Assembly: GCF_900119845.1 (NCBI RefSeq)
Contig: NZ_FPKU01000002.1
Location: forward strand, 1,025,381-1,089,380
DNA: 64,000 bases
Direction: 5' to 3'
DNA from: Devosia enhydra
Lineage (GTDB): Bacteria; Pseudomonadota; Alphaproteobacteria; Rhizobiales; Devosiaceae
A model generated the notes under the pieces. The model had not been told where the DNA came from and ran no database searches. It saw only the letters and a list, made by a program, of their open reading frames with translations. The position numbers and the translations under genes were made by a program. Shown in pieces: positions 31,966 through 40,983 of the stretch (the stretch's first letter is position 1; every line of letters starts with the position of its first letter).

Positions 31966-32892
31966 ATGGCGGATGCAATCCTGTGTGTCGGTGCGCTCAC
32001 CCATGACAGCACCTATCGCCTGCCCGAACTGCCCGCAGGCGCACGCAAATATCTCGCTAAGGCCCGGGTCGAGGCCTGTGCCGGCATGGCGACGAGCGCC
32101 GCCATCGCCATTGCCCGGCTCGGCGGACGGGCCCGGCTCTGGGCTTCGGTGGGCGATGACCTGACGGGTGAGAGCCTGCTCTCGGCCCTCGATGCCGCCG
32201 GGGTCGAACGGTCCGATGTCCGGCGGGTCGCGGGGACGGCCTCGGCTGCCGCGACGATCCTCGTCGATGCCTCCGGCGAGCGCATCGTCGTCGTCCATTA
32301 TCCAGAAGCGATCGTGAGCCCGCCCGCCGCGCTTCCCGATCTTTCGGGCGTCGCCGCCGTGCTCGTGGATGCGCGCTGGCCCACTGCTGCCGCACTGGCC
32401 CTAGACGCGGCGCGACAGGCTGGTCTTCCCGCCATTCTCGATGCCGATACGGCGCCCCTTTCCATCCTTAAGGATCTCGCCGGACGGGCCAGCCACATCC
32501 TTGCCTCGCGAGATGGCGCAGCCATTCTCTCGGGCGAAACCGATCCCGAGCGAGCCCTCCTGCGCCTCGCCGATCGCTATTGGGCCTTCGTGCTGGTCAC
32601 CGATGGAGCGCGCGGCTGCTTCTGGTCGCCCTCGCCCGGCGGGCCCGTGCATCACACGCCTGCGCCACGCGTCGAGTCCATCGATACCAATGCGGCCGGC
32701 GATGTGTTTCACGGGGCCTTCGCGCTGGCGCTTGCCGAAGGTCAACCCATAATGGCCGCCACACGCTTTGCCGTCTTTGCCGCCGCGCTCAAATGCACCC
32801 GCCTCGGCGGAGCCCAGGGTGCTCCCTTGCGCCCGGAGCTCGAAGCGGCCCTTGCGCTCAAGGATAGTCCTGAAAGGATTTCCCCGTCATGA
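31966..32892 (+). CDS. PfkB-family (ribokinase-like) sugar kinase
   Basis: Cytoplasmic carbohydrate/nucleoside kinase, 308 aa. The N-terminal substrate side has CAGMATSAAIAIARLGGRARLWASVGDDLTGESLLSAL (usual GG-NxAxxxARLG region modified to CAGMATSAA). The C-terminal signature VESIDTNAAGDVFHGAFALAL (about residue 245) contains the catalytic Asp and the anion-hole glycine, with the usual GAGD reading AAGD. Start ATG at 31966 after GGGAG. The stop overlaps the DoxX-like gene start by four bases. The substrate is unknown. Confidence 0.85.
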   Translation: MADAILCVGALTHDSTYRLPELPAGARKYLAKARVEACAGMATSAAIAIARLGGRARLWASVGDDLTGESLLSALDAAGVERSDVRRVAGTASAAATILVDASGERIVVVHYPEAIVSPPAALPDLSGVAAVLVDARWPTAAALALDAARQAGLPAILDADTAPLSILKDLAGRASHILASRDGAAILSGETDPERALLRLADRYWAFVLVTDGARGCFWSPSPGGPVHHTPAPRVESIDTNAAGDVFHGAFALALAEGQPIMAATRFAVFAAALKCTRLGGAQGAPLRPELEAALALKDSPERISPS

Positions 32893-33281
32893 CGACCAAG
32901 CCCATGCTCATCACCGGATGGGTCCTGAGCGGCGCCTTCGCCCTCTTCATGCTCGGCGCCTCGGTGGCGCCCAAGCTCATGATGATGCCGGTGGCCGAGG
33001 AGACGATGGCCCAGCTCGGCTGGCCGGCCGGATTTACCCTGATGATCGGGGTGCTCGAGCTCGCCTGCGTCCTGCTCTATCTCATCCCGCGCACCAGCCT
33101 GCTGGGGGCCGTGCTGATGATGGCGATCCTCGGGGGCGCCATGGCCAGCCAGATCCGGGTGGGCAATCCGCTCTTCAGCCACATCCTCTTCAGCCTCTAT
33201 CTGGGGCTCGTGATGTGGGGCGGTCTCTGGCTGCGCAATGCCCGGCTGCGGGCGCTGTTTCCGGTCGAGCGCGGCGCCTGA
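32889..33281 (+). CDS. DoxX-like small membrane protein
   Basis: A 130-aa protein with four hydrophobic helices. The segment LGWPAGFTLMIGVLELACVLLYLIPRTSLLGAVLMMAILGGAMASQ is the usual DoxX-like core (about residues 43-90). It is coupled by a four-base overlap to the PfkB kinase. DoxX-type proteins are often linked to redox or solute stress, but nothing here gives a specific role. Confidence 0.82.
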   Translation: MTTKPMLITGWVLSGAFALFMLGASVAPKLMMMPVAEETMAQLGWPAGFTLMIGVLELACVLLYLIPRTSLLGAVLMMAILGGAMASQIRVGNPLFSHILFSLYLGLVMWGGLWLRNARLRALFPVERGA

Positions 33282-33305
33282 GGCGGACATCGTCTCTAGG
33301 GAAGC

Positions 33306-33391
33306 TGGTGCGGGCGGTCGGACTCGAACCGACATATCCTTTCGGACGGCGGATTTTGAGTCCGCTGCGTCTACCATTCCGCCACGCCCGC
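33306..33391 (-). tRNA. tRNA-Leu, anticodon CAA
   Basis: Read on the minus strand, the 83-nt body starts GCGGGCGTGGCGG at 33391. The anticodon stem-loop is GCGGA-CTCAAAA-TCCGC, giving anticodon CAA. A long variable arm (class II, as expected for Leu) and the T-arm GTCGG-TTCGAGT-CCGAC follow. The acceptor stem GCGGGCG/CGCCCGC is perfect, with discriminator A at 33309. The CCA end is genomically encoded (33306-33308). Confidence 0.97.
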
Positions 33392-33700
33392 GACGGGGGG
33401 CCAGGCCCCGATGCGCCCCTGCATCAGGGGGCAGGGGTGCTATACGATACCTCGGCGGGCAATTCCAGCCTTCCGCTGCTCGATCGCGTCCCTGTCGATT
33501 TGTGGCGAAAAAGGGGTTGAACCTCTTTTGCCCGCTGCCCATCTCATCGGGGCGGGCCGGGCCCCTCTGACGATCCGATGATCGTGATGTCGGACCGCAT
33601 CGGGGAATGCTCGATGCCTGGGTCCGGAACAGCGCCTTGATCGGCGCCGCAGAACCGTGACCGCGCGGGTCTCCCCAACTGGACATCAAGGGGAGATCGA
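33392..33700. other. 309-bp gene-free region: tRNA upstream region and terC leader
   Basis: No protein gene was seen. The left part would hold the promoter of the leftward tRNA-Leu gene; on the minus strand a TATAGC-like -10 lies near 33437-33442, about 45 bases before the tRNA. The right part (33590-33700) is the structured leader of terC, described separately. Confidence 0.5.
33602..33696 (+). promoter_or_regulatory. Switch-like 5' leader of terC (possible metal riboswitch)
   Basis: TCTCCCC (33670-33676) is exactly complementary to the ribosome-binding region GGGGAGA (33690-33696), which would hide the translation start. The same segment can instead pair with GGGGA at 33602-33606. Between these lies a perfect GCGCC/GGCGC hairpin (33632-33647). 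Mutually exclusive pairings of this sort are expected of a riboswitch. TerC-family genes are known targets of the manganese-sensing yybP-ykoY class, but its usual core sequence is not recognised here. Confidence 0.4.
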
Positions 33701-34729
33701 ATGGACATCCTGTTTTTGCCGTTTTTGGACAAGCCGCTCTGGATGTGGCTTGGCTTCATGACCCTCGTGATCGTGCTGCTCGCGCTCGATCTGGGGCTCT
33801 TCAACCGTGGCGCCAAGGAAATCGGCGTCGCCGACAGCCTCAAGCTGTCCGCCTTCTACATCGCGCTGGGCCTCGGCTTTTCCGTCTTCGTGTGGTGGCA
33901 GCTCGGTTCGCAGTCGGCCATCGAATATGTCACCGGCTTCGTGGTCGAAAAATCCCTCGCGATGGACAACATCTTCGTCATTGCGATGATCTTCGGCTTC
34001 TTTGCCATTCCGCGCGAATATCAGCACCGGGTGCTGTTCTGGGGCATTCTGGGCGTCATCGTGCTGCGCGCCATCATGATCGGGCTGGGCGCCACGCTCG
34101 TGTCCGAATATGGCTGGGTGCTCTACATCTTCGCGGCCTTCCTCATCTTCACCGGCATCAAGATGCTGGTGATGGGCGAGGGCAAGTCCGATCTCGCGCA
34201 GAATCCGCTGCTCAAGCTCATGCGCCGGCGCTTCAACGTCACCGAAGAGCTGCATGAGGGCAAGTTCTTCGTCAAGAAGCCCAATGCAGAGGGCAAGCTC
34301 GTCACCTTCATGACGCCGCTGTTCCTCGCTCTGGTGCTGATCGAAGTGGCCGACGTGATCTTCGCGGTCGATTCCGTGCCGGCGATCTTTGCCATCACCA
34401 CCGACCCCTATATCGTCTACACCTCCAACATTTTTGCCATTCTGGGCCTGCGCGCCCTGTTCTTCGCGCTCGCCGCCGTCCTCCATCGCTTCGCCTATCT
34501 CAAGCAGGCGCTGGCCGTGCTGCTCGTCTTCATCGGCTCCAAGATCTTCGTTGCCGATCTCATGGGCTGGGAGAAGTTCCCCGCCGAATGGTCGCTGGGC
34601 ATCACCTTCGCCATCCTGGGTGCCGGCATCGCCTATTCGCTGATCCGCACCGGGCGCGAGCCCGAGCTCGTCGAAAAGGCCACCGAGCATCTGGGCGAGC
34701 AGAAGGGCCAGCCCGGCAGCACCGGCTGA
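33701..34729 (+). CDS. TerC/Alx family integral membrane protein
   Basis: A 342-aa protein with 8-9 membrane segments, of the TerC family now associated with manganese export or metalation of exported proteins. Conserved acidic membrane motifs are ALDLGLFNRGAKEI near residue 28, VEKSLAMDNIFVIAMIF near residue 86 and IEVADVIFAVDSVPAIFAI near residue 215. Length and topology are those of the long Alx-type form. The start follows AAGGGGAGATCGA. Translation may be controlled by the leader structure. The next gene on the same strand, dsbB, is 160 bp away. Confidence 0.92.
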   Translation: MDILFLPFLDKPLWMWLGFMTLVIVLLALDLGLFNRGAKEIGVADSLKLSAFYIALGLGFSVFVWWQLGSQSAIEYVTGFVVEKSLAMDNIFVIAMIFGFFAIPREYQHRVLFWGILGVIVLRAIMIGLGATLVSEYGWVLYIFAAFLIFTGIKMLVMGEGKSDLAQNPLLKLMRRRFNVTEELHEGKFFVKKPNAEGKLVTFMTPLFLALVLIEVADVIFAVDSVPAIFAITTDPYIVYTSNIFAILGLRALFFALAAVLHRFAYLKQALAVLLVFIGSKIFVADLMGWEKFPAEWSLGITFAILGAGIAYSLIRTGREPELVEKATEHLGEQKGQPGSTG

Positions 34730-34889
34730 TCGTTCGCCTGCCTCGGCGCGGCCGCCATCTCCTGCCGCGCCGCGCTCATGCCAGCCCTGCCATCACAAGC
34801 GCCCGATCACGGTGGAAATCGTGGTCGGGCTCGGCTATGCCGCTTGCATCGCCGCCCCCTCGGGCGGCCTTTGCGCAAGGGTCGCCACC

Positions 34890-35399
34890 ATGCCGCTCGC
34901 ACTCATAAGGGCCAGGGACAAGCTCCTCGCCGGCCTCGCCTTCGTTCTCGGGCTCGCAACCATTGCGGCAGCCTGGGGCAGCCAGCTCATCGGCGGGCTC
35001 TACCCTTGTGATCTCTGCCTCGAGCAGCGCTGGGCCTATTACCTGGGCCTGCCGCTTCTCCTCGGCATTCTCGTGCTGTGGAACCGGCTGCCGCTCGCCC
35101 TCTGGTACGTCCTCATCGCCATCGTCGCGGCCATCTTCCTCTGGGGCGCCTATATGGGGGGCTATCACGCCGGGGTCGAATGGGGCTTCTGGCCCGGGCC
35201 GACCTCCTGCACCGGCACCGGGGTGTCGATTTCGCTGTCCGATCTTCAGAACCTCAACGCCGCCCGCATCGTGCCCTGCGACAAGGTGCAGTTCCGCTTC
35301 CTCGGCCTGTCGCTGGCCGGCTACAACATGCTGATTTCGCTCGGCATCGTCGGCCTGTTGGTTGGCGCCATGGTGGCTCAGGCCCGCCGCAGGGCCTGA
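34890..35399 (+). CDS. dsbB: Disulfide bond formation protein B (DsbB)
   Basis: Inner-membrane quinone-linked oxidase of DsbA, 169 aa with four helices. The first periplasmic loop carries the CxxC pair in YPCDLCLEQRW (about residues 38-48). The second has the paired cysteines in TSCTGTG and VPCDKVQF (about residues 112-134). It begins at the ATG at 34890; the frame stays open upstream without family similarity. It converges directly on the HNH gene: the stop codons abut. Confidence 0.88.
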   Translation: MPLALIRARDKLLAGLAFVLGLATIAAAWGSQLIGGLYPCDLCLEQRWAYYLGLPLLLGILVLWNRLPLALWYVLIAIVAAIFLWGAYMGGYHAGVEWGFWPGPTSCTGTGVSISLSDLQNLNAARIVPCDKVQFRFLGLSLAGYNMLISLGIVGLLVGAMVAQARRRA

Positions 35400-36017
35400 T
35401 CAGGGCTCGAGCTCGATGTCCCAGTAGAGGTAGTCGAGCCAGCTCTGGTGCAGATGGTTGGGCGGAAACGCCCTACCGTTATTGTGCAGGTCGTGCACGC
35501 TGGGGCGATAGGGCGCCTGCATCGGGATCATCCCGATATCGCGCGGCATGCGGTTGGCCTTGCGCAGATTGCACGGCGCGCAGGCGGCCACCACGTTTTC
35601 CCATGTCGTGCGCCCGCCGCGCGAGCGCGGGATGACGTGGTCGAAGGTCAGATCGTCCTTGGAGCCGCAATATTGGCACTGGAAGCGATCACGCAGGAAG
35701 ACGTTGAAGCGCGTGAAGGCGGGGTAGCGCGCCGGCTTCACATAGTCCTTGAGCGAGACGACGCTGGGCAGGGCCATCTCGAAGCTCGGGCTCTTGACCA
35801 CCCGGTCATAGTTCGAGACCACGTTGACCCGGTCGAGGCAGATGGCCTTGATGGCGTCCTGCCAGCTCCAGAGCGAGAGAGGGTAATAGCTGAGCGGCCG
35901 GAAATCGGCGTTCAGCACGAGCGCAGGACACGACTCAGGTGACACATGAACTGTCACTTGAGGCTCCAGGAACCAGGGGCGCGACCAGTCATATCGGGAG
36001 TATTCTATGCCCAACAT
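35400..36017 (-). CDS. HNH endonuclease domain protein
   Basis: A 205-aa protein of a family highly conserved in Hyphomicrobiales. The N-terminal half has PALVLNADFRPLSYYPLSLWSWQDAIKA; the HNH module is FQCQYCGSKDDLTFDHVIPRSRGGRTTWENVVAACAPCNLRK, with two CxxC zinc knuckles and the catalytic DHV. The end, HQSWLDYLYWDIELEP, is typical of the family. Its near-universal, solitary presence argues for a housekeeping rather than a restriction role; the substrate is unknown. The start is weakly supported: no good ribosome-binding site precedes 36017. Confidence 0.88.
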   Translation of the reverse strand: MLGIEYSRYDWSRPWFLEPQVTVHVSPESCPALVLNADFRPLSYYPLSLWSWQDAIKAICLDRVNVVSNYDRVVKSPSFEMALPSVVSLKDYVKPARYPAFTRFNVFLRDRFQCQYCGSKDDLTFDHVIPRSRGGRTTWENVVAACAPCNLRKANRMPRDIGMIPMQAPYRPSVHDLHNNGRAFPPNHLHQSWLDYLYWDIELEP

Positions 36018-36059
36018 GACAGGGCTGTGAAGCCCGCTCGCGCAACTCGTGATAAGGCC

Positions 36060-36743
36060 TCAGCCCTTTGCGCAAAGCTCCTGCGCGGCGATGAAATGGC
36101 CTGAAAAATCAAGCCCTTCGGGCGCAATGCCATGCCCGACATTGGGGCACATCAGCAGGCTGACCTCTATGCCGGCGCTTGTCAGCGTCTCCGCCGCCGT
36201 CACCGAGAGCGCCGGATCGACCACCTGGTCGACCTCGCCATGCACGAGGCAGACCGGGGTCCGCGGGGCCGCCTCGGCCGAAAATCCTGCGGGGGGAATG
36301 AAGGCGCCCGAAAAGCCGATGATGCCGCGCAGGGGCGTTGCAAGCGACAGCCCCACATGCAGCGCCATCATCGCGCCCTGCGAAAAGCCCAAGAGATAGG
36401 TGGCCTCGGGCCCGAGCCCGGTCTCGGCCCAGAGCGCTTCGAGATGGCCCACAATGGCGGGCCGCGCCGCAGCCGCTCCCGTCACCCGCGAGATCGTGCG
36501 GTCGAGCGAGAGCGGAAACCATTGATAGCCCATCGGGCTCATGGCGCAGCGCTCGGGCGCGTTGGGCGACACAAAGAGCGTATCGGGCAAGGCCCGCACC
36601 CAGTAGCGCCCCAGATCGATGAGGTCATGTCCATCGGCGCCATAGCCATGCAGCATGACCATCAGCGATTTCGGCGCCCCGCCCGAAGCCGGCGGCAGGC
36701 GCGGGCCGGAGAGGGCAGGCGGGGTCGTCATGGTTCCGGTCAT
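36060..36743 (-). CDS. Phospholipase/carboxylesterase family alpha/beta hydrolase
   Basis: A 227-aa serine esterase. The nucleophile is Ser in LLGFSQGAMMALHVG (about residue 120), the acid is Asp in VHGEVDQVVDP and the histidine in PNVGHGIAPEG. The N-terminal oxyanion region is LMVMLHGYGADGHDLIDLG. Cytoplasmic, no signal peptide. Substrates of the family are short acyl esters, thioesters and lysophospholipids. It lies 31 bp downstream of fumC in the same direction, so may share its transcript. Confidence 0.88.
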   Translation of the reverse strand: MTGTMTTPPALSGPRLPPASGGAPKSLMVMLHGYGADGHDLIDLGRYWVRALPDTLFVSPNAPERCAMSPMGYQWFPLSLDRTISRVTGAAAARPAIVGHLEALWAETGLGPEATYLLGFSQGAMMALHVGLSLATPLRGIIGFSGAFIPPAGFSAEAAPRTPVCLVHGEVDQVVDPALSVTAAETLTSAGIEVSLLMCPNVGHGIAPEGLDFSGHFIAAQELCAKG

Positions 36744-36774
36744 CCCCGCCTCCGCTGGTCCTGCTTCTCTCGAC

Positions 36775-38175
36775 TTACTTCTTGATGACGAGCGGGCCGA
36801 CCATCTGCTCGGGGCGGACTTCGGCGTCGAATTCCTCGCCGGTCAGCAGCCCCAGGTCGAGCGCGCTCTCGCGCAGCGTGATGCCCTTCTTGTGGGCGTG
36901 CTTGGCGATCTTGGCGGCGTTGTCATAGCCGATCTTGCGGTTGAGCGCCGTCACCAGCATCAGCGACTGGTCGACCAGCTGCTTGATCCGCGCCCTGTCG
37001 GGCATGATGCCCACGGCGCAATGGTCGTTGAAGCTTTGCGCGCCATCGGCCAGGAGCCGCACCGACTGCAGGAAGTTGTAGGCGATCACCGGCTTGAAGA
37101 CGTTGAGCTCGAAATTGCCCTGGCTGGCGGCAAAGCCGATCGCCGCGTCATTGCCCATCACCTGCACCGCCACCATGGTCAGCGCCTCGGACTGGGTCGG
37201 GTTGACCTTGCCCGGCATGATCGAGGAGCCCGGCTCGTTCTCCGGAATGGTGATCTCGCCCAGGCCAGAGCGCGGGCCGGAGGCGAGCCAGCGCACGTCG
37301 TTGGCGATCTTCATCAGCGCCGCGGCCAGCTGCTTGAGGGCGCCCGAAGAGCCCACGAAGGCATCGTGGCCGGCCATCACCGCATATTTGTTGGGCGCGG
37401 TCACGAAGGGCCGGCCGGTGAGGCGGGCGATCTCGGCCGCCACCGTCTCGGCATATTGGGGATGGGCGTTGAGCCCGGTGCCCACCGCCGTGCCGCCCAG
37501 CGCCAGTTCATAGAGCTGGGGCAGGGTGGCGCGGATCGCCTTCATGGCGAGGTCGATCTGGGCCACCCAGCCGCTGATCTCCTGCCCGAGCGTCAGGGGC
37601 GTGGCGTCCTGCAGATGGGTGCGGCCGATCTTGACCACATCCATATATTCTTCCGACTTCTGGGCCAGCGTGTTGCGCAGCGTCTCGACGCGCCGCACCA
37701 GATAGCCCTCGATCGCCTCGACCGCCGCGATATGCATGGCGGTGGGGTAGGTGTCATTCGAGCTCTGGCTCATATTGACGTGGTCATTGGGGTGGATCGG
37801 CTTTTTCGATCCCATCACCCCGCCCGCCATCTCGATGGCACGGTTGGAGATGACCTCGTTGACATTCATGTTGGACTGGGTGCCCGACCCCGTCTGCCAG
37901 ACCACCAGGGGGAAGTGGTCCTTGAGCTTGCCTTCGATCACCTCGTCGGCGGCGGCAACGATCAGGTCGCGCGTCGCTTCGTCCATCAGCCCCAGGCGGG
38001 TGTTGGCGAGCGCCGCGGCTTTCTTGAGCACGGCGAAGGCGGAGATGATCTCGGCGGGCATCTTTTCCCCACCGATGTCGAAATTGGCGAGGCTGCGCGC
38101 GGTCTGTGCCCCGTAATATTTCTCGGCGGGCACGTTGATGGTGCCCATGGAATCCGATTCTACCCGCATCGCCAT
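36775..38175 (-). CDS. fumC: Fumarate hydratase class II
   Basis: Iron-independent fumarase (466 aa) of the TCA cycle, hydrating fumarate to malate. The superfamily signature [11 protein letters not shown] is present near residue 317, together with [22 protein letters not shown] (about 95-115), [21 protein letters not shown] and [16 protein letters not shown]. Three in-frame ATGs lie close together; 38175 is preferred because GGGGG stands about eight bases upstream. The upstream rpmF terminator suggests its own promoter or read-through from rpmF. Confidence 0.96.
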   Translation of the reverse strand: MAMRVESDSMGTINVPAEKYYGAQTARSLANFDIGGEKMPAEIISAFAVLKKAAALANTRLGLMDEATRDLIVAAADEVIEGKLKDHFPLVVWQTGSGTQSNMNVNEVISNRAIEMAGGVMGSKKPIHPNDHVNMSQSSNDTYPTAMHIAAVEAIEGYLVRRVETLRNTLAQKSEEYMDVVKIGRTHLQDATPLTLGQEISGWVAQIDLAMKAIRATLPQLYELALGGTAVGTGLNAHPQYAETVAAEIARLTGRPFVTAPNKYAVMAGHDAFVGSSGALKQLAAALMKIANDVRWLASGPRSGLGEITIPENEPGSSIMPGKVNPTQSEALTMVAVQVMGNDAAIGFAASQGNFELNVFKPVIAYNFLQSVRLLADGAQSFNDHCAVGIMPDRARIKQLVDQSLMLVTALNRKIGYDNAAKIAKHAHKKGITLRESALDLGLLTGEEFDAEVRPEQMVGPLVIKK

Positions 38176-38201
38176 GACGGTAACCCCCATTGGAAACGAA
38201 A

Positions 38202-38234
38202 AGGCGGCCGACCCCGCGCAGGGGCCGGCCGCCT
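38202..38234 (-). terminator. Terminator after rpmF
   Basis: On the minus strand AGGCGGCC pairs with GGCCGCCT, extended by an inner GGCCCC/GGGGTC stem, and is followed by TTTTCGTTT. It stands 32 bases after the rpmF stop and before fumC. Confidence 0.8.
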
Positions 38235-38266
38235 CAAACTGTCGAACGCGAGCCCTGCAAGGGCTC

Positions 38267-38449
38267 TCAGCTCTTGCGCGGCTCGAGGATCTGCCGGCCG
38301 CGATACATGCCGGTCTTCAGGTCGATGTGATGCGGACGGCGCAGTTCGCCCGAATCCTTGTCCTCGACATAGGCCGGCGCGGCGATCGCATCGGCCGAGC
38401 GGCGGAAACCGCGCTTCATCGGCGAGGTCTTGCGTTTTGGCACTGCCAT
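38267..38449 (-). CDS. rpmF: 50S ribosomal protein L32
   Basis: A 60-aa large-subunit ribosomal protein. It starts [20 protein letters not shown], typical of alphaproteobacterial L32 without the zinc cysteines, and continues [18 protein letters not shown]. The frame is open upstream, but the ATG at 38449 matches the family. The order mtgA-rpmF is conserved in the Hyphomicrobiales. Confidence 0.97.
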   Translation of the reverse strand: MAVPKRKTSPMKRGFRRSADAIAAPAYVEDKDSGELRRPHHIDLKTGMYRGRQILEPRKS

Positions 38450-38580
38450 GGTCGTTACTCCGTCTTCAAGTGGCATTCCGCCGAAAGCGGATCGGCGACA
38501 ACAGACAGGGTCTGTCGGGAATTCGGTCGGCTCTATAGCGAATGCGCGCGGGCTTGGCTAGGCCTATCTTCACACCCCTG

Positions 38581-39303
38581 TCACAGGGAAAGCCCGCCCG
38601 GCCCCGCTACGCAGGCCGCCCGTTCCCCGAACCGGCGGGCTCGTGCCTCGATGATCCCCGCCACCCGCCTCAGCCCTGCCGAGGGCGCATCGGGCCGCCT
38701 GAGGCGCGGATTGGGCAGGGCCACCGTCAACAGCGCCGCCCGCTCCCAGGAGAGCGCCGCGACATCGCCGCCAAAGGCGTGGGCAGCGCCCGCCGCCACG
38801 CCGAACTCGCCATCGGGCCCCCATTCGGCGATGTTGAGATAGATCTCGAGGATGCGTTTCTTGGGCATCACCAGGTCGATATAGAGCGCCAGCGGCACCT
38901 CCAGCGCCTTGCGGATCGGCCAGGGGCGGGTGGTGAGAAAGAGGTTGCGGGCCACCTGCATGGTCAGCGTCGAAGCGCCCCGCGCCGGCCGTCCGGCCAG
39001 GTAATTGTCGATCTCCTCGCGCAGCGCCGCAAGGTCCACGCCCCAGTGCCGGCAGAACTGTCCGTCCTCGCTCATGATCACGCTGGCCTTGAGCCGGTCC
39101 GACAGCGTGTCGATGTCGCGCCAGTCGCGCACCACGCGCTGGCCCCTGAGCCAGCGCTCGATCATCGGGGTCGAGACGGGATCGACCACGAGATAGAGCG
39201 GGGTCAGCACGAGCGGCAGGCCCGCGAGCACGGCGATGAGCGCGAGCAGGCCCAAAAGGGCACGCCGCAGCGGGCGGGGCAGCTTCAGTCTGGATCTGGC
39301 CAT
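38581..39303 (-). CDS. mtgA: Monofunctional biosynthetic peptidoglycan transglycosylase
   Basis: GT51-family enzyme (240 aa) that polymerises lipid II in the periplasm, anchored by one N-terminal helix (about residues 14-38). The catalytic Glu is in VIMSEDGQFCRHWGVD (residue about 80), followed by RGASTLTMQVARNLFLTTRPW and the second motif KKRILEIYLNIAEWGPDGEFG. There is no transpeptidase domain. The start ATG at 39303 places the conserved domain at the expected distance. rpmF lies 131 bp downstream and the prenyl synthase is divergent 127 bp upstream. Confidence 0.95.
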   Translation of the reverse strand: MARSRLKLPRPLRRALLGLLALIAVLAGLPLVLTPLYLVVDPVSTPMIERWLRGQRVVRDWRDIDTLSDRLKASVIMSEDGQFCRHWGVDLAALREEIDNYLAGRPARGASTLTMQVARNLFLTTRPWPIRKALEVPLALYIDLVMPKKRILEIYLNIAEWGPDGEFGVAAGAAHAFGGDVAALSWERAALLTVALPNPRLRRPDAPSAGLRRVAGIIEARARRFGERAACVAGPGGLSL

Positions 39304-39430
39304 CGGGGCTGCTTGCCACACGCATCGGCTCCTGTCTCCCCCGCGCTTTGCCGCGACCGGCTTGCCGCGCGCGGCCTGATTGGATAGCAGTTTCCGGGCG
39401 TCCCGCCCCGATCCTGCAGCGACCCCCCTC

Positions 39431-40333
39431 ATGTATGATTTTTCCGCCGACATCGCCGATTGCGCCCAGGCCGTCGAGGCGGCGCTCGATGCCTATCTGG
39501 TGCCCGATCGGCTGTCAGGGCCGGGGCCCGCCGCCATCCGCATCATTGATGCCATGCGTCATGGCAGCCTCAAGGGCGGCAAGCGGCTGCGCCCGCTGCT
39601 CGTGCGGCAGGCGGCGGCCGTGTTCGGCGTTGCGCCCGGGCAGGCGCTCACCGCCGGTCTCGCCGTCGAGGCCATCCATTGCTATTCCCTCATCCACGAC
39701 GATCTGCCGGCCATGGATGATGATGACCTGCGGCGCGGGCGGCCCACGGTCCACAAGGCCTTCGATGAGGCCACCGCGATCCTGGCCGGCGATGCGCTCC
39801 TCACCCACGCCTTCGCACTTCTGGCCGATCCCGCCTGCCATCCCGATCCGTCGGTCCGCATCGGGCTCGTTACCGAGCTGGCGCTCGGCAGCGGCGTCGG
39901 CGGCATGGTCGGCGGGCAGATGCGCGATATCGAGGGCGAGGCGGGCGGCTTTTCGGGCAACGACATCGCCATCATGCAGGCCATGAAGACCGGCGCGCTG
40001 ATCCGCGCCTCGGTGCGCATGGGCGCGCTGCTTGGCAAGGCCGACCCCGAGGCGCTGGCCGCGCTCACCCTTTACGCCGAAGCGGCCGGCCGCGCCTTCC
40101 AGCTCGCCGACGACATTCTCGACGTGGTTGCCACCCCCGAGGCCATGGGCAAGGCCACCGGCAAGGATGCCGCCATGGGCAAGCAGACCCGCGTCTCCCA
40201 GCTTGGCCTCGATGGCGCCCGCGCCGAACTCGACGCCACCATCGCCGAAGCCATCGCCGCCCTCACCCCCTTCGGCCCCCCCGCCGAAGCCCTCCGCGCC
40301 ACCGCCCGCTTCTTCGCCACTCGCCAGAGCTAA
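39431..40333 (+). CDS. ispA: Polyprenyl (farnesyl/geranyl) diphosphate synthase
   Basis: Trans-prenyltransferase (300 aa) making a short-chain prenyl diphosphate. The first Asp-rich motif is in LIHDDLPAMDDDDLRRGRPT (about residues 83-102) and the second in FQLADDILDVV (about residue 228). The insertion between the first two aspartates (DDLPAMD) marks the bacterial type II FPP synthase class. Start ATG at 39431. It is followed by a long repeat region. Product length (C10-C20) depends on residues that cannot be assigned with certainty here. Confidence 0.9.
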   Translation: MYDFSADIADCAQAVEAALDAYLVPDRLSGPGPAAIRIIDAMRHGSLKGGKRLRPLLVRQAAAVFGVAPGQALTAGLAVEAIHCYSLIHDDLPAMDDDDLRRGRPTVHKAFDEATAILAGDALLTHAFALLADPACHPDPSVRIGLVTELALGSGVGGMVGGQMRDIEGEAGGFSGNDIAIMQAMKTGALIRASVRMGALLGKADPEALAALTLYAEAAGRAFQLADDILDVVATPEAMGKATGKDAAMGKQTRVSQLGLDGARAELDATIAEAIAALTPFGPPAEALRATARFFATRQS

Positions 40334-40384
40334 GGGGAGAGGCGAGGGGCTTGAACGGCCACTGCACAAGAGGCTCCTTCACCA

Positions 40385-40648
40385 CCTCTCCCTTTGAGGG
40401 AGAGGTCGGCGCGTAAGCGCCGGGTGAGGGGGCCTTGGCCACAGGCGCTGAGTCCAGCCTGGTCGTGAAATCTCTACTGCATTCCTGCTCGTGCGGGGCT
40501 GCCACTGTGGGGCAGGGCTAAGACTTTCTTTGAGATCGCGGCTGGGGCAAGGCCCCCTCACCCGGCCTGCCGGCCGACCTCTCCCCCAAAGGGAGAGGTA
40601 AAGTCGGGCATCCCAAACCCGTCCCCCCGTCTCGCTGCTCCCGCACTA
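40385..40648. repeat. Inverted-pair repeat, unit 1
   Basis: 264 bp. It opens with CCTCTCCCTTTGAGGGAGAGG then GTCGGCGCGTAAGCGCCGGGTGAGGGGGCCTT, and near 40544-40602 carries the same ~55-bp arm in reverse orientation (AAGGCCCCCTCACCCGG through CCTCTCCCCCAAAGGGAGAGG). The two arms flank a ~100-bp centre. Confidence 0.85.
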
Positions 40649-40912
40649 CCTCTCCCTTGGGGGAGAGGTCGGCGCGTAAGCGCCGGGTGAGGGGGCCTTG
40701 GCCACAAGCTCTGAATCCAGCCTGGTCGTGAAATCTCTACTGCATTCCCGCTCGTGCGGGGCTGCCACTGTGGGGCAGGGCTAAGACTTTCTTTGAGATC
40801 GCGGCTGGGGCAAGGCCCCCTCACCCGGCCTGCCGGCCGACCTCTCCCCCAAAGGGAGAGGTTGAAGACGGGCATCCCAAACCCGTCTCCCAGCCTCGCG
40901 GCTCCCGCACCA
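40649..40912. repeat. Inverted-pair repeat, unit 2
   Basis: Tandem second copy at exactly 264-bp spacing, nearly identical in arms and centre to unit 1. It is followed by a 71-bp partial copy (40913-40983) made only of the arm-end and linker sequence. Confidence 0.85.
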
Positions 40913-40983
40913 CCTCTCCCTTGGGGGAGAGGTTGAAGACGGGCATCCCAGAACCGTCCCCCAGTCTCGCGGCTCCCGCACCA

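Noticed and set aside
33602-33696. Canonical yybP-ykoY riboswitch
   Set aside because: The position and switch logic fit, but the GGGGAGUAG core and the inner loop consensus are not recognisable; kept only as an unclassified leader.
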